DNA of 64,000 bases from Carnimonas nigrificans ATCC BAA-78 (GTDB lineage Bacteria; Pseudomonadota; Gammaproteobacteria; Pseudomonadales; Halomonadaceae): the NCBI RefSeq assembly GCF_000526695.1, contig NZ_JAGO01000013.1, positions 1 to 64,000 on the forward strand, in the 5' to 3' direction. Positions 1-8,585 of the stretch are shown in pieces. Below the pieces are notes generated by a model that worked only from the letters and a program-made list of their open reading frames with translations, searched no databases and was not told the DNA's origin. Position 1 is the stretch's first letter; every line of letters begins with the position of its first letter. A program made the translations under genes and the position numbers.

Positions 1-60
1 GGGCGTGGGCGTGGGCGTGGGCGTGGGCGTGGGCGTGGGCGTGGGCGTGGGCGTGGGCGT
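1..60. repeat. (GGGCGT)10 hexanucleotide tandem repeat, cut by window edge
   Basis: Ten perfect copies of GGGCGT fill the first 60 bases and probably continue to the left. The runs of three G separated by three bases fit the G-quadruplex pattern. The array lies about 150 bp beyond the 3' end of ruvX, which points toward it. Read as protein it gives two-residue repeats (Gly-Val, Gly-Arg or Trp-Ala on the top strand), so it could also be the end of a repetitive coding region outside the window. The 150 bp between it and ruvX shows nothing recognisable. Confidence 0.95.
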
Positions 61-210
61 GATTATCGTTGCATTTGCTACACGTACAATAGTGACGGTA
101 CGCTTTTTCATCATGCAAAAGTGCAGGCGGAGATTAGGAAGCCCGCTAATGCAAGCCGAATACTGCGCAGGGCGCGGCAACAGAGATTCTACTCTCTCAC
201 CACGCGCAGT

Positions 211-747
211 TTATGCTTCAGGAAGGCGTAATTCAGCGAACTTTATGCGCGTTACAGCGCCTTGCCAGGCGTCAAAAAAGGTGCGCAGAATGATCTCCGC
301 AGCAATGCCGTCAACGCCATCATCGCGATAGCTGCCCGTTTTCCTGCCACGTTCACGGGCGATCAGCTTGGCTTCCCGGGTGGAGCCACGCTCATCAACC
401 AGCTCAAGCGGGCGTGCATAACGACCATAAAGGCGATTGCCGAATTTGCGGGCACGCCGACTCATCTCTGATTCGCTACCGTCCATATTGAGGGGCAGCC
501 CCACCACAAACAGGTCTGGCCGCCACTCGCAGATCAGATCAGTCACCTTGCGCCAGTCGGGAATACCGTTGCGGGCCGTCAAAGGGGCCAACGGTGTCAC
601 GGATTGCGCCATTTCATGGCCTACCGCAGCGCCAATACGGCGAGCGCCAAAATCGAACGCCAGCACCAGCCGCTGGCCCGCTTCCAGAGAGGGGGAATCA
701 GCGCGAAGCTGGGCAACTCTGGCATTTTCAATAGCGTCTTCAGCCAT
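211..747 (-). CDS. ruvX: RuvX/YqgF, putative pre-16S rRNA nuclease
   Basis: 178-residue RNase H-fold protein of the YqgF family, which matures the 5' end of 16S rRNA and acts in the cytosol. The three acidic positions of the family are visible: the Asp of AFDFGARRIG (about residue 32), the Glu of VDERGSTREA (about 119) and the Asp just before GIAAEIIL (about 145). The motif VGLPLNMDG is also present. The N-terminal 25 residues are longer than in most homologues, so a later start is possible. The start lies 8 bp inside the end of yqgE, which indicates translational coupling. The gshB-tonB-yqgE-ruvX order is that seen in pseudomonads, where pyrR/pyrB would follow; that side is outside the window. 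Confidence 0.93.
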   Translation of the reverse strand: MAEDAIENARVAQLRADSPSLEAGQRLVLAFDFGARRIGAAVGHEMAQSVTPLAPLTARNGIPDWRKVTDLICEWRPDLFVVGLPLNMDGSESEMSRRARKFGNRLYGRYARPLELVDERGSTREAKLIARERGRKTGSYRDDGVDGIAAEIILRTFFDAWQGAVTRIKFAELRLPEA

Positions 748-1297
748 GTCCGGCGATGCTCCCCAACAGTCCTAAATCAACGCCCAGCAAGGCCGCTGCC
801 GCATCCCGACGGCGATCACAGGGGGTATCAAACATCACCCTGCTATCCGCTGCGACCGTCAACCAGGCATTGCCTTTAAGCTCTTCTGTCAACTGAGGAA
901 CCTGCCAGCCCGCGCAGCCCATCAGCATCACAAACTCTTCCGGCCCTTCACCGCACGCGATGGCATTAAGCATATCCATCGAAGTTGTGAGAGCAATCTC
1001 TTCACTCACCTGTAGGCTGGATTCCCACTCACTGGCACTCCCGCGATGCACGATAAACCCGCGATCGCTATGCACGGGGCCACCATAAAGCACAGGCATG
1101 TCAGCATTAACGGAATCGGCGACATCCAGCTCAAGCTTTTCGAGCAAGTGTCCTATCGTCAACGTTAACGGCCGATTGACGATAACGCCCAACACGCCTT
1201 GCTCATCGTCGTCACACACATACACCAACGAGTTGGAAAAGTTGTCGTCCGCAAGCTGCGGCATGGCAATAAGAAAATGATTACGAAGACCGTGCAT
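740..1297 (-). CDS. yqgE: YqgE/AlgH family protein (UPF0301)
   Basis: 185 residues, the usual family length. The protein starts MHGLRNHFLIAMPQL and carries the signature blocks GVIVNRPL, VLYGGPV and the C-terminal GCAGWQ. The biochemical function of the family is not established; AlgH was first described as an alginate-related gene in Pseudomonas. It sits between the TonB-like gene (18 bp upstream) and ruvX (8-bp overlap), the standard position, and is probably co-transcribed with both. The family call is secure. Confidence 0.93.
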   Translation of the reverse strand: MHGLRNHFLIAMPQLADDNFSNSLVYVCDDDEQGVLGVIVNRPLTLTIGHLLEKLELDVADSVNADMPVLYGGPVHSDRGFIVHRGSASEWESSLQVSEEIALTTSMDMLNAIACGEGPEEFVMLMGCAGWQVPQLTEELKGNAWLTVAADSRVMFDTPCDRRRDAAAALLGVDLGLLGSIAGHG

Positions 1298-1315
1298 TGA
1301 CCAATTGAATCTCGA

Positions 1316-2290
1316 TTACTGGAAACGGAACCACGCCCCTTCACCGAATACCCACGTCCGGCTGAAGGTAAGCTCTGGCAGGGAACCCATGCCGGAGTCA
1401 AAGGGGCGGAATGGCCCTGCCCGATGAATTGTACGCACCGCCAACCTGTCAAGGTCGGCGTTGCCGGTCGATTGTATCACCCATACCGAACGCAGCCGCC
1501 CATCGCGTCCGACGGTAATTCCAAGCTGCATACGCGCATTGCCAGAGGCTTCGCTACCGAGATTAAGATCAATGTAGGTCTGCACGGAGCGGGTGAAGTA
1601 CGCGATATAGCGACTCACCGCATTACGTTGCGCGTTGGTTGACGGCCCGGCAGCGAAACGATCAGCGGCCCGCTCCCAACCGTTCGAAGAGGCGGTAGAG
1701 GCCACCTGATTAATCAGCTCCTGAGCGGAGGGCGTATGCCCCGAGGAACGCTGCTGCTGGGCGCTGCTGGCACTTCTACTGGAAGCTGCGACATGCTGGG
1801 TGGACTGGCGACTGGCTCGCTGAGTCGTCGATTGACGGGAAGGCGTCGGGGGGGCCTGACGTGATGCTGAACGCGGCGGCTCGTGCCTCTGCTCACGGGC
1901 GGGCGGAGCCGCCTGAGCCACGGCCTGCTCGACGCTGGAAGTATCGACACGCGGCTCAAGAGAACGTGCATCAATGATTGACACGCGATAGGGCTTACCC
2001 TGATCCAGCGGCGGCAGCTTGTGCTCCGGACGCTGTTCAAGCCACCAAATACCCACAAGATGGAGCGCGACAACTACCAGCAAACATAGCCATGTCAGCC
2101 ATAGTGAGCGCCCACTACGGCCTTGATAGCCGACATCATCTTCCTCCAATGACGAAATAGAGGCCGTTAGCGGCGGATCGTCACGGTCGGCAGAAATCCC
2201 CCTGCAAATAGTCACTGGCGGCTCCCCGAAACGGGGGGCCACCAGGCTGACAAACTGCTCAGGTTCGCGTGAGTCGCTTCTCAATTGCAT
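1316..2290 (-). CDS. TonB-family energy transducer
   Basis: 324 residues. A short cytosolic N-terminus leads to a single membrane segment around residues 63-83 (LWLTWLCLLVVVALHLVGIW). A long Pro/Ser/Gln/Arg-rich periplasmic linker (about 100-200) follows, then a TonB C-terminal domain with LGITVGRDGRLRSVWV and the final TWVFGEGAWFRF. Such proteins couple the ExbBD proton-driven motor to outer-membrane receptors; no exbB or exbD is nearby. The ATG used here overlaps the end of gshB by 32 bp, and a later start ahead of the membrane segment is possible. This divergent TonB is the one normally found between gshB and yqgE in pseudomonads. Confidence 0.85.
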   Translation of the reverse strand: MQLRSDSREPEQFVSLVAPRFGEPPVTICRGISADRDDPPLTASISSLEEDDVGYQGRSGRSLWLTWLCLLVVVALHLVGIWWLEQRPEHKLPPLDQGKPYRVSIIDARSLEPRVDTSSVEQAVAQAAPPAREQRHEPPRSASRQAPPTPSRQSTTQRASRQSTQHVAASSRSASSAQQQRSSGHTPSAQELINQVASTASSNGWERAADRFAAGPSTNAQRNAVSRYIAYFTRSVQTYIDLNLGSEASGNARMQLGITVGRDGRLRSVWVIQSTGNADLDRLAVRTIHRAGPFRPFDSGMGSLPELTFSRTWVFGEGAWFRFQ

Positions 2291-3218
2291 CCATTAACTG
2301 TCCGGCAATGTCCGTGCCTTTTTGATCATCAATCTCGCGTAGGCAGGTCGGGCTGGTCACATTGATTTCAGTAATATAATCACCAATGACGTCGAGGCCA
2401 ACGAAGATCAGCCCCTGTGCCTTGATTGACGCTTTCACCTGATCGACCAGCCAGAGATCGCGTTCGGTCAGATCACGCGCAACGCCGCGGCCACCAGCGG
2501 CAAGGTTGCCACGTACTTCTCCTGCGCTTGGAATACGCGCCAATCCGTAGGGCACTGGCTCTCCGTCAATCAGCAGAATGCGCGTATCACCGGCACTGAT
2601 TTCAGGAAGGTAACGCTGCACCATAATCTGGCGCTTTCCGCCCTGGGTGAGCTGCTCGATCACCGCTCCCAAATTGCGTCCATCTTCACCCACTCTGAAG
2701 ATACCGGTGCCGCCCATGCCATCGAGCGGCTTGTAGATTACGTCACGGTGTTCAGCATGAAAGGCACGCAGAACTTCCTCATTGCACGACACCACGCTAG
2801 GCGGAAGGCACTGGGGAAAGCACTGGGCATAGAGCTTCTCGTTGCATTGGCGCAGCGCATCGGTCGGATTGACGACCAGCACACCTTCACGCTCGGCAAA
2901 GCCCAGCAGGTGAGTAGCGTCCAAAAATTCCTGGTCAACCGGCGGGTCCTTGCGCATCAGGATCACATCAAGCTCGGCCAGCGGGCGCCCCTGACGCTCG
3001 CCGAGGTCATACCAATGGGAGGCATCGCGATATACCTGCAACGGCGCCATCACGCCATAGGCGCGGCCATTATCGAGATACAGATCGGACTGCTCAAGAT
3101 AGAAAAGCTCCCAGTCGCGCTCAGCGGCAGCCCAGAGCATGCCCAGCGTGGAATCCTTCTTGAAGGAAATATCGGCGATGGGGTCCATGATAACCCCCAC
3201 CTTGATTGTTGCTGTCAT
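2259..3218 (-). CDS. gshB: Glutathione synthetase
   Basis: 319 residues, close to the E. coli enzyme (about 315). It joins gamma-glutamylcysteine and glycine using ATP in the cytosol. It shows the N-terminal GVIMDPIADISFKKDST, the DVILMRKDPP block, the ATP-grasp segments KPLDGMGGTGIFR and RGNLAAGGRG, and the C-terminal EINVTSPTCLREID. I chose the ATG at 3218 because MTATIKVGVIMDPI matches the family N-terminus; a GTG three codons earlier (3227) is also in frame. A 24-bp palindrome overlaps the probable promoter just upstream. First gene of the leftward gshB-tonB-yqgE-ruvX group. Confidence 0.95.
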   Translation of the reverse strand: MTATIKVGVIMDPIADISFKKDSTLGMLWAAAERDWELFYLEQSDLYLDNGRAYGVMAPLQVYRDASHWYDLGERQGRPLAELDVILMRKDPPVDQEFLDATHLLGFAEREGVLVVNPTDALRQCNEKLYAQCFPQCLPPSVVSCNEEVLRAFHAEHRDVIYKPLDGMGGTGIFRVGEDGRNLGAVIEQLTQGGKRQIMVQRYLPEISAGDTRILLIDGEPVPYGLARIPSAGEVRGNLAAGGRGVARDLTERDLWLVDQVKASIKAQGLIFVGLDVIGDYITEINVTSPTCLREIDDQKGTDIAGQLMDAIEKRLTRT

Positions 3219-3248
3219 CTCACTCACTCAATACTGGTCGAAAATATA

Positions 3249-3272
3249 CAAAGTAAGCACTTGCTTACTTTG
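3249..3272. promoter_or_regulatory. Perfect palindrome with 11-bp arms, putative operator of gshB
   Basis: The arms CAAAGTAAGCA and TGCTTACTTTG flank a 2-bp centre. The site ends 31 bp upstream of the gshB start codon, and a TATATT -10-like hexamer lies at about 3243-3248 on the minus strand, directly downstream of the palindrome. A protein bound here would cover the promoter. The length and symmetry resemble operators of TetR-type repressors; no regulator gene is adjacent, so the factor is unknown. A further GTAAG lies at about 3283 and another CTTAC at about 3273. Confidence 0.6.
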
Positions 3273-3948
3273 CTTACCCCAAGGTAAGAGGCCCCTTCCA
3301 TGGCTATTATCGCTAGCCTGCTCGGACCACCACTCCCTCAAGGGTTCTATAGTGCCAGTATGGGCGAATGCAGAGGCAGGAACCAGCGTGCTATATGCAA
3401 TTCCTGCTATATCGGAAAATCGTCGCCGTAAACGTTTCTCTTTCTGCCACGTTAGTGCTCGCGCATTATTGAAGGCAAGCACGGCTCTTCAGCACCCTGA
3501 GTATCGTGATTACTCCTCAGGGCAGCAGAGCAGCCGTCAGTGGCGAAGCAATCCCTATCCAGATCAGGTCACAATATGCTTCGCGATGTGCCGGGCAGTA
3601 GCCATGGAAGACAAAGCCGACACTTCCCCAGAAGTTCGTTAACCCATTGGCATTTCAGGAATCACAAAAGGGCTTGCTTCGTCATTCCCAGCACTTATCT
3701 GGCGGATGGCCGTTACCATCTTACGGTGAATGTTCGGCGCGCACCCGATTCAACACAAACGCCAAAGGGGCACCGCACGGCATTCGTCCTTGTGCTGCCG
3801 GCAAACTTCGAGCGAAATATCTTCTCACCAAATGCCATAAAAAAGGGATGCAGCCTGAATGAACTGCCCCCCTTCTATATTGCCAACTGTCACTCACTTC
3901 ATTGAATAAGCATTTTGGCGCGTTATATGCCCAATACTGACGATATCG
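3273..3948. other. Gene-free stretch between gshB and poxB
   Basis: About 680 bp with open frames on both strands that do not look like proteins: low-complexity translations, no ribosome-binding site and no family motif. No RNA gene recognised. It lies downstream of poxB and upstream of gshB, both leftward. Confidence 0.6.
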
Positions 3949-5676
3949 CTACGAACGCAGCAGCGGGATATTATCGCGCGCCAGGTCGATCAGCTCGTCG
4001 CCACGCCCGCTCATCACCGCGCGCAGCATATAGAGACTGAAGCCTTTCGCTTGAGCCGCCTTGATTTGTGGTGGCAGCGACAGCTCCTGCGAAGCGGTCC
4101 ACACGTCGATAATCACCGGCCCATCATGACTGAACGCTTCCGACAGCGCTTCATCCAGCTTATCGGCCTGCTCGACACGAATGCCTTTAACCCCCAGCGC
4201 ATTCGCCATGTCAGCGTAGTTGATGTTGTCGTATTTGGTCGTGTCGTCTATGAATCCTGCGGCCTTCATCTCCATGGCGACAAAGCCCAGCAGAGAGTTG
4301 TTGAAGACCACCACCTTCACCGGCAATTTACGCTCGCGCAGCGTAATCACATCACCGAGCAGCATGCTCAAGCCACCATCACCCGATAGCGAGACCACCT
4401 GACGCTGCGGCTGCGCCGCCTGAATACCGAGCGCCATCGGCAGCGCCGTCGCCATTGAACCGTGGGTAAAGGAGCCTGTCAGGTGGCGTTTGCCATTCAT
4501 CTGAAGGTAGCGTGCGGCCCACACCGTCGGTTCGCCCACATCGCAGGTGAAGGCGGCATCTTCGTCGGCCAGGGCACTAATGCGCGCGGCAACATGCTGC
4601 GGATGCAGTGCATATCCCTCTTTCGACGGTACTGCCAGGTCATCAAGCCCTTCCCGCGACTTGCGATAATGCTTCTGACTCGCTTCCAGGAAGCGCGTAT
4701 CTTCATGGGCGTCGAGCTTCGGCAGCAGTGCGTGAAGGGTCGCCTTCACATCGCCTGCCAATCCCCATTTGAGCGGCGTGCGACGCCCCAGATGATGAGG
4801 TCGGGTATCAATTTGAATAACATTGCCGTGCTCGGGGTAAAAATCGCGATAAGGAAAGTTGCTGCCCAGAACCAGCAGGCAGTCACACTCCTTCATCGCT
4901 TTATAGCCCGAGGCGAAGCCGATCAGCCCTGTCATGCCGACATCGTAGGGGTTATCGTACTCGACCGCGTTTTTGCCCCTGAGCGCGTGAATAACGGGCG
5001 CTTGCAGCTTTTCAGCCAGCGCTACGACCTCATCGTGCGCTCCCATGCAGCCATAGCCGCACAGCATGGCGATCTTTTTCTCGCCATTGAGGTATTCCGC
5101 AATTTCATCAAGGCGCGGCTCGGGGGGCGTAATCACCGGCGCTACAGGGTCTGTCCACTGGGTCTCCTTGAGCGGAGATTCAGCGAGCGCCACATCCCCC
5201 GGAAGCACAATCACGGAGACAGAGCGGTTGAGAATTGCGCTGCGCATTGCAGTTTCCAACACGCGCGGCAGCTGCTCGGCATGGCTGACCAGCTCGCAAT
5301 AGTCACTACAGGGTTTAAACAGTGATTCAGGATGAGTTTCCTGGAAATATCCCAGGCCAAGTTCGCTGGAAGGTATCTGCGCTGCGATGGCGAGCATCGG
5401 CACCTTGGCGCGCTGCGCTTCAAACAGGCCATTAATCAGGTGCAGGTTGCCAGGGCCGCAGGAGCCTGCGCACACCGCCAGACCGCCGCTGATATCTGCA
5501 TCGGCACAGGCGGCAAGTGCGCCTGCTTCTTCGTGGCGCACGCCAATCCACTCAACGTTACCGTTTTTGCGCAGGCTCTCGGTAATGCCGTTGAGAGAGT
5601 CGCCAGGCAATCCCCATACTCGCTTGACGCCTGCCTTTTCAAGCGTACCAACCAATAGATCGGCAACCGTTGCCAT
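3949..5676 (-). CDS. poxB: Pyruvate dehydrogenase (quinone), pyruvate oxidase PoxB
   Basis: 575 residues (E. coli PoxB has 572). A thiamine-diphosphate and FAD flavoprotein that decarboxylates pyruvate to acetate and CO2 and passes electrons to ubiquinone at the inner face of the membrane. It matches PoxB along its length: N-terminal [16 protein letters not shown], the catalytic-Glu region [51 protein letters not shown], the TPP-binding [11 protein letters not shown] followed by [16 protein letters not shown], and the C-terminal lipid-binding peptide region [20 protein letters not shown]. The conserved tail separates it from acetolactate synthase. It appears to be a single-gene unit with free DNA on both sides. 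Confidence 0.95.
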   Translation of the reverse strand: MATVADLLVGTLEKAGVKRVWGLPGDSLNGITESLRKNGNVEWIGVRHEEAGALAACADADISGGLAVCAGSCGPGNLHLINGLFEAQRAKVPMLAIAAQIPSSELGLGYFQETHPESLFKPCSDYCELVSHAEQLPRVLETAMRSAILNRSVSVIVLPGDVALAESPLKETQWTDPVAPVITPPEPRLDEIAEYLNGEKKIAMLCGYGCMGAHDEVVALAEKLQAPVIHALRGKNAVEYDNPYDVGMTGLIGFASGYKAMKECDCLLVLGSNFPYRDFYPEHGNVIQIDTRPHHLGRRTPLKWGLAGDVKATLHALLPKLDAHEDTRFLEASQKHYRKSREGLDDLAVPSKEGYALHPQHVAARISALADEDAAFTCDVGEPTVWAARYLQMNGKRHLTGSFTHGSMATALPMALGIQAAQPQRQVVSLSGDGGLSMLLGDVITLRERKLPVKVVVFNNSLLGFVAMEMKAAGFIDDTTKYDNINYADMANALGVKGIRVEQADKLDEALSEAFSHDGPVIIDVWTASQELSLPPQIKAAQAKGFSLYMLRAVMSGRGDELIDLARDNIPLLRS

Positions 5677-6014
5677 AACGTACTCCTTCTCACTATCTAC
5701 CGCGGATGGGAAACGTAGCCAGTGCCTGCCGCTTGCTGCCAGGCAAGGCTGGCCTAAAGTCGATTACCGTACTCCAATATAAGTAGCCCGTCAGCCACTT
5801 TGGGCAGGCTGATATCTGGAATAAAAGGCCCAGCTAAGTCCGGCTGATTTACCTATGGCGTGGCAAAATCAATCTATTGGCCCCCTTCTTACGCGACACG
5901 GCGCTTCTCTCCCCAGGCGCTCATTTCCTGGCTATATATTCGCAGGGCTATCATAAACCGCTACAGTGAAGCCAATTCACCTAACACGATGCGGGCGAGC
6001 GGGAGTTTAATCAC
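5677..6014. other. Divergent intergenic region poxB / lipoprotein gene
   Basis: 338 bp between divergent genes, expected to hold the promoters of both. No reading frame, repeat or RNA is convincing. A GGGAG at about 6000-6004 is the likely ribosome-binding site of the rightward lipoprotein gene. Confidence 0.5.
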
Positions 6015-6383
6015 ATGAAATCGAGCGGCTTGAAAGGCACGACAGGATTAATCGCCATCGTCTGCCTTGCACTGGCGCTGGCGGGCTGCCACGGAAAAGA
6101 TGACGAAGAAACCGGGGCTGACTCTTCACCCGATACCACAGAACATCACGCCACCCCGCCGGAGCCTAACGACAGCGTTTCAGCACCTCAGCAGACGCCA
6201 CCGGAGAAAGAGGCGCCCCCAGAAAGCCAGCCGCAGCATAATGGCTTGACCGCCGCCGATTGCACCCGCTCGCAGTGGAAGCGAGTCAATTGCACCAATA
6301 AAAGCGATAGCTGTATCGAGCAGCAGATTGACCAGATGGGTAAATACGAACGCTGCCGGAAGGCTGGCCTGCTGGAGAAGTAA
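6015..6383 (+). CDS. Small putative lipoprotein with Cys-containing C-terminus
   Basis: 122 residues. A basic N-terminus and a hydrophobic stretch (residues 11-24) end in the lipobox LALAGC, so Cys25 should be lipidated by Lgt and the signal cut by LspA. A Pro/Glu/Thr/Gln-rich spacer (about 27-80) leads to a C-terminal segment with four cysteines (DCTRSQWKRVNCTNKSDSC and YERCRK), which could form disulfides in the periplasm. The family is not recognised. GGGAG lies 10 bases before the ATG. The next gene, rsmE, is convergent across a shared hairpin terminator. Confidence 0.7.
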   Translation: MKSSGLKGTTGLIAIVCLALALAGCHGKDDEETGADSSPDTTEHHATPPEPNDSVSAPQQTPPEKEAPPESQPQHNGLTAADCTRSQWKRVNCTNKSDSCIEQQIDQMGKYERCRKAGLLEK

Positions 6384-6420
6384 TACGCGCAGCCCCCTCT
6401 TTATCTCCAGCCAATAAAAA

Positions 6421-6449
6421 CGCCGCGAGCAATGCCAATGCTCGCGGCG
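6421..6449 (-). terminator. Hairpin terminator of rsmE (possibly bidirectional)
   Basis: Stem CGCCGCGAGC / GCTCGCGGCG with a 9-base loop. On the minus strand it is followed by a T-rich run (GTTTTTATTGG), fitting a rho-independent terminator 24 bp after the rsmE stop. The plus-strand tail (TTCTCATT) is weaker but could also stop the lipoprotein transcript. Confidence 0.8.
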
Positions 6450-6472
6450 TTCTCATTACCGATCATCCGACG

Positions 6473-7210
6473 CTACAGGTCACCATAGCGGCTCTGTAGA
6501 ATACTCAACGCCACCAGTGGCGCAGTTTCAGTACGCAAGATCCGTGGGCCGAAGGTACGTGGCATAAAATCCCGACGACGCGCCAGCTCCACTTCTGCCT
6601 CGCTAAAGCCCCCTTCCGGGCCGATCAGCAGCGATGTTTCACGTGAAACATCAGCGCCGAACACATCAGCCTCGGCAGAATCGGCGGCTTCTCCCGGATG
6701 CAGTATCCAGCGCAGCGGCCCATGCTCGCCTTCCAACCAATCGGAAAGCCGGCAAGGGGGATTGATCCGCGGCAGCCAGGCACGTCCGCACTGTTCGCAG
6801 GCACTGATCGCCACCGCGCGCCAATGAGCCAGTTTCTTGGCTTCCCGCTCATCGTTCAAGCGCACGTCGGCACGCTCGCTATACAGAGGCGTAATCTCGG
6901 CAACGCCAAGCTCAGTGGCTTTCTGTACCACGAAATCCATGCGCTCGCCCTTGGAGACCACCTGCCCGAGATGAACACGCAACGGTGATTCCGGTAGCGG
7001 CTCATGGAGGGAGACAATGCTCACATCCACCTGCCGCCGCGCGACGCTGGAGACCAGCGCCTCGACTTCACCGCCGCGCCCATCGAACAATCGCAGCGAC
7101 TGCCCTTCCCGAGCGCGCATTACGCGACCAACATGACGCGCCTGAGCATCGGGCAGAGTAATCTCCTGCCCGACCAGTGACTCAAGCGCTACATCGAGAT
7201 AAATACGCAT
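6473..7210 (-). CDS. rsmE: 16S rRNA (uracil-1498-N3)-methyltransferase RsmE
   Basis: 245 residues (E. coli 243). A SPOUT-fold, SAM-dependent enzyme that methylates U1498 of 16S rRNA. It begins MRIYLDVALESLVGQEITLP and contains HVGRVMRAREG, KGERMDFVVQKATELGV, the knot motif LLIGPEGGFSEAEV and the C-terminal FGPRILRTETAPLVALSILQ. A perfect parS site lies within the gene and encodes DVSRET directly before the GPEGG motif, so ParB binding and the protein sequence are jointly constrained there. It follows secB (6 bp after the secB stop) and is likely co-transcribed with it. Confidence 0.95.
   Translation of the reverse strand: MRIYLDVALESLVGQEITLPDAQARHVGRVMRAREGQSLRLFDGRGGEVEALVSSVARRQVDVSIVSLHEPLPESPLRVHLGQVVSKGERMDFVVQKATELGVAEITPLYSERADVRLNDEREAKKLAHWRAVAISACEQCGRAWLPRINPPCRLSDWLEGEHGPLRWILHPGEAADSAEADVFGADVSRETSLLIGPEGGFSEAEVELARRRDFMPRTFGPRILRTETAPLVALSILQSRYGDL
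6635..6650. promoter_or_regulatory. parS: parS site 1 (ParB binding), inside rsmE
   Basis: Exact TGTTTCACGTGAAACA, the canonical bacterial chromosomal parS. The symmetry extends to 20 bp (6633-6652). It is the leftmost of six copies and the only one inside an established coding sequence. Confidence 0.93.
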
Positions 7211-7216
7211 TCAGGA

Positions 7217-7672
7217 TCAGGCGTTGTTCTGCTGTTCCTGCTTCTGCGCATAGAGCGCATCAAAGTTGACCGGCGCCAGCATCAATGTCGGGAAGCTGCC
7301 ACGGTTAACGAGACTATCGACGCATTCACGCGCATAAGGGAAGAGAATATTGGGGCAGAAGGCATTCAGCGTGTGATCAAGCTGCGCGCCTTCAAGACCG
7401 GAGATAGAGAAGAGGCCCGCCTGCTGCACATCTGCGAGAAATGCGGTGGTTTGCTCTTCGCCATTAAAGACCTGAGCGGTGACGTGAACTGTCACTTCAT
7501 ACAGATCATCGGCCAGCTTGGTGAAGTTGTTATCAACGTCCAGCTTGACCTTGGGCTGGAAGGGCTGCTGGAAAATGGTCGGAGAATTGGGCGACTCGAA
7601 GGAGATATCCTTGACGTAAACACGCTGTAGCGCGAACTGAATGTTGCTTTCCTGGGCGTTGCCTTCACTCAT
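7217..7672 (-). CDS. secB: Protein-export chaperone SecB
   Basis: 151 residues (E. coli 155). A tetrameric cytosolic chaperone that holds preproteins unfolded and hands them to SecA. Typical segments: [32 protein letters not shown], the LFSISGL region, [15 protein letters not shown] and [17 protein letters not shown]. The ATG at 7672 is preferred over an upstream in-frame ATG (7714) because MSEGNAQ fits the family N-terminus and a purine-rich GAGAGAG precedes it. It lies between the rhodanese gene and rsmE; in E. coli a glutaredoxin gene (grxC) separates the rhodanese yibN from secB, and that gene is absent here. Confidence 0.95.
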   Translation of the reverse strand: MSEGNAQESNIQFALQRVYVKDISFESPNSPTIFQQPFQPKVKLDVDNNFTKLADDLYEVTVHVTAQVFNGEEQTTAFLADVQQAGLFSISGLEGAQLDHTLNAFCPNILFPYARECVDSLVNRGSFPTLMLAPVNFDALYAQKQEQQNNA

Positions 7673-7783
7673 GGTGGCTCTCTCATTAAAGGTAACAAAA
7701 TGGATATTGCGCACTTTCTGGCCGTTATCAATCGGCCATTAAGCTTGTGGCGGCCACGCCATCGTGGGTGGCCGTCCGAGATA

Positions 7784-8218
7784 CTACTTCTTCTTTGAGG
7801 TGTTCACGGTGGGCAGATCATCTGCCTGCCACTGCGCCATGCCACCGCGTAAACGCTTCACTTTGCTGAAGCCAGCCTTTTCCAGCTTGAGTGCCGCAGC
7901 AGAAGCCTGCTGCCCCGCTTTGCATACCAGAATAACAGGGCGATCCTTGAACTTCTCAAGCTCGTTGATGCGCGAGTCCAGCTTGCCATTGGGGATATTG
8001 ATGGCGCCAGCGATGTACCCCGCCTTGAACTCCTTGGCTTCACGCAAATCAACGATTTGTGCATCTTCGCGGTTAATCAGATGAGTCGCTTCACTCGAAC
8101 TGACAGCATTGGCACCCGAGCGACGGGCTTCATAGAGAGCCCACACCAGCAGCACAACAACAAAGGCACCTACCAACAGAGGGTGGTGAGTAGCGAATTC
8201 TAGAAATCTGTCAAACAT
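7784..8218 (-). CDS. yibN: Membrane-anchored rhodanese-like protein (YibN type)
   Basis: 144 residues. An N-terminal membrane segment (about residues 14-30, LLVGAFVVVLLVWALYEA) is followed by a single rhodanese domain with the active-site loop VCKAGQQASAAA, so the catalytic Cys is present and sulfurtransferase activity is possible. The start MFDRFLEFATHHP was chosen because it mirrors the E. coli YibN N-terminus (MQEIMQFVGRHP); in-frame upstream ATGs exist but lack support. Its place beside secB and divergent from envC matches the E. coli neighbourhood. The physiological substrate is unknown. Confidence 0.85.
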   Translation of the reverse strand: MFDRFLEFATHHPLLVGAFVVVLLVWALYEARRSGANAVSSSEATHLINREDAQIVDLREAKEFKAGYIAGAINIPNGKLDSRINELEKFKDRPVILVCKAGQQASAAALKLEKAGFSKVKRLRGGMAQWQADDLPTVNTSKKK

Positions 8219-8585
8219 GGGGGTAAATAACTCTTGAACATCCGGGAACGTGCTATTGCCCCAAGTATACACTGAGCCTACCGTCATTTCACCGAACGAC
8301 GTGATTTGAAGCACTGTACAGGCAAGGGGTGGCTGCGCCTGAAATCAAGCTGCGCTATCATCCCTGACAACTATCGCTCAAGAATGCGCAGCAGAACTCA
8401 ATGTGCTTTTTTGACTACACTCGATTGGCCAGATTGCGGCTTGCTTATCGCTGTCCTACGCGCGCCGGCAAACCCTATGCACTGAAGCAGCTCACACAGG
8501 GCAGTGAACGAGAGCACGCGCCTTGTTGAACAGGCAACCGACGCACCACGCCGATGGCGGCACTCCTTACGCCGGTAACAACCCT
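8219..8585. other. Divergent intergenic region yibN / envC
   Basis: About 370 bp that must hold both promoters. In E. coli gpmM stands between the yibN promoter and envC; no phosphoglycerate mutase or convincing remnant is seen here. No RNA gene recognised. Confidence 0.5.

Noticed and set aside
5-331. Rightward frame starting with a Gly-Val repeat
   Set aside because: It is the translation of the GGGCGT array followed by the antisense of ruvX; no protein features after the repeat.
3540-3905. 121-codon rightward frame between gshB and poxB
   Set aside because: No ribosome-binding site, no motif, irregular composition.
7751-7774. CGGCCAC/GTGGCCG inverted repeat between yibN and secB
   Set aside because: No T-run on either strand and the genes are likely co-transcribed; not called a terminator.
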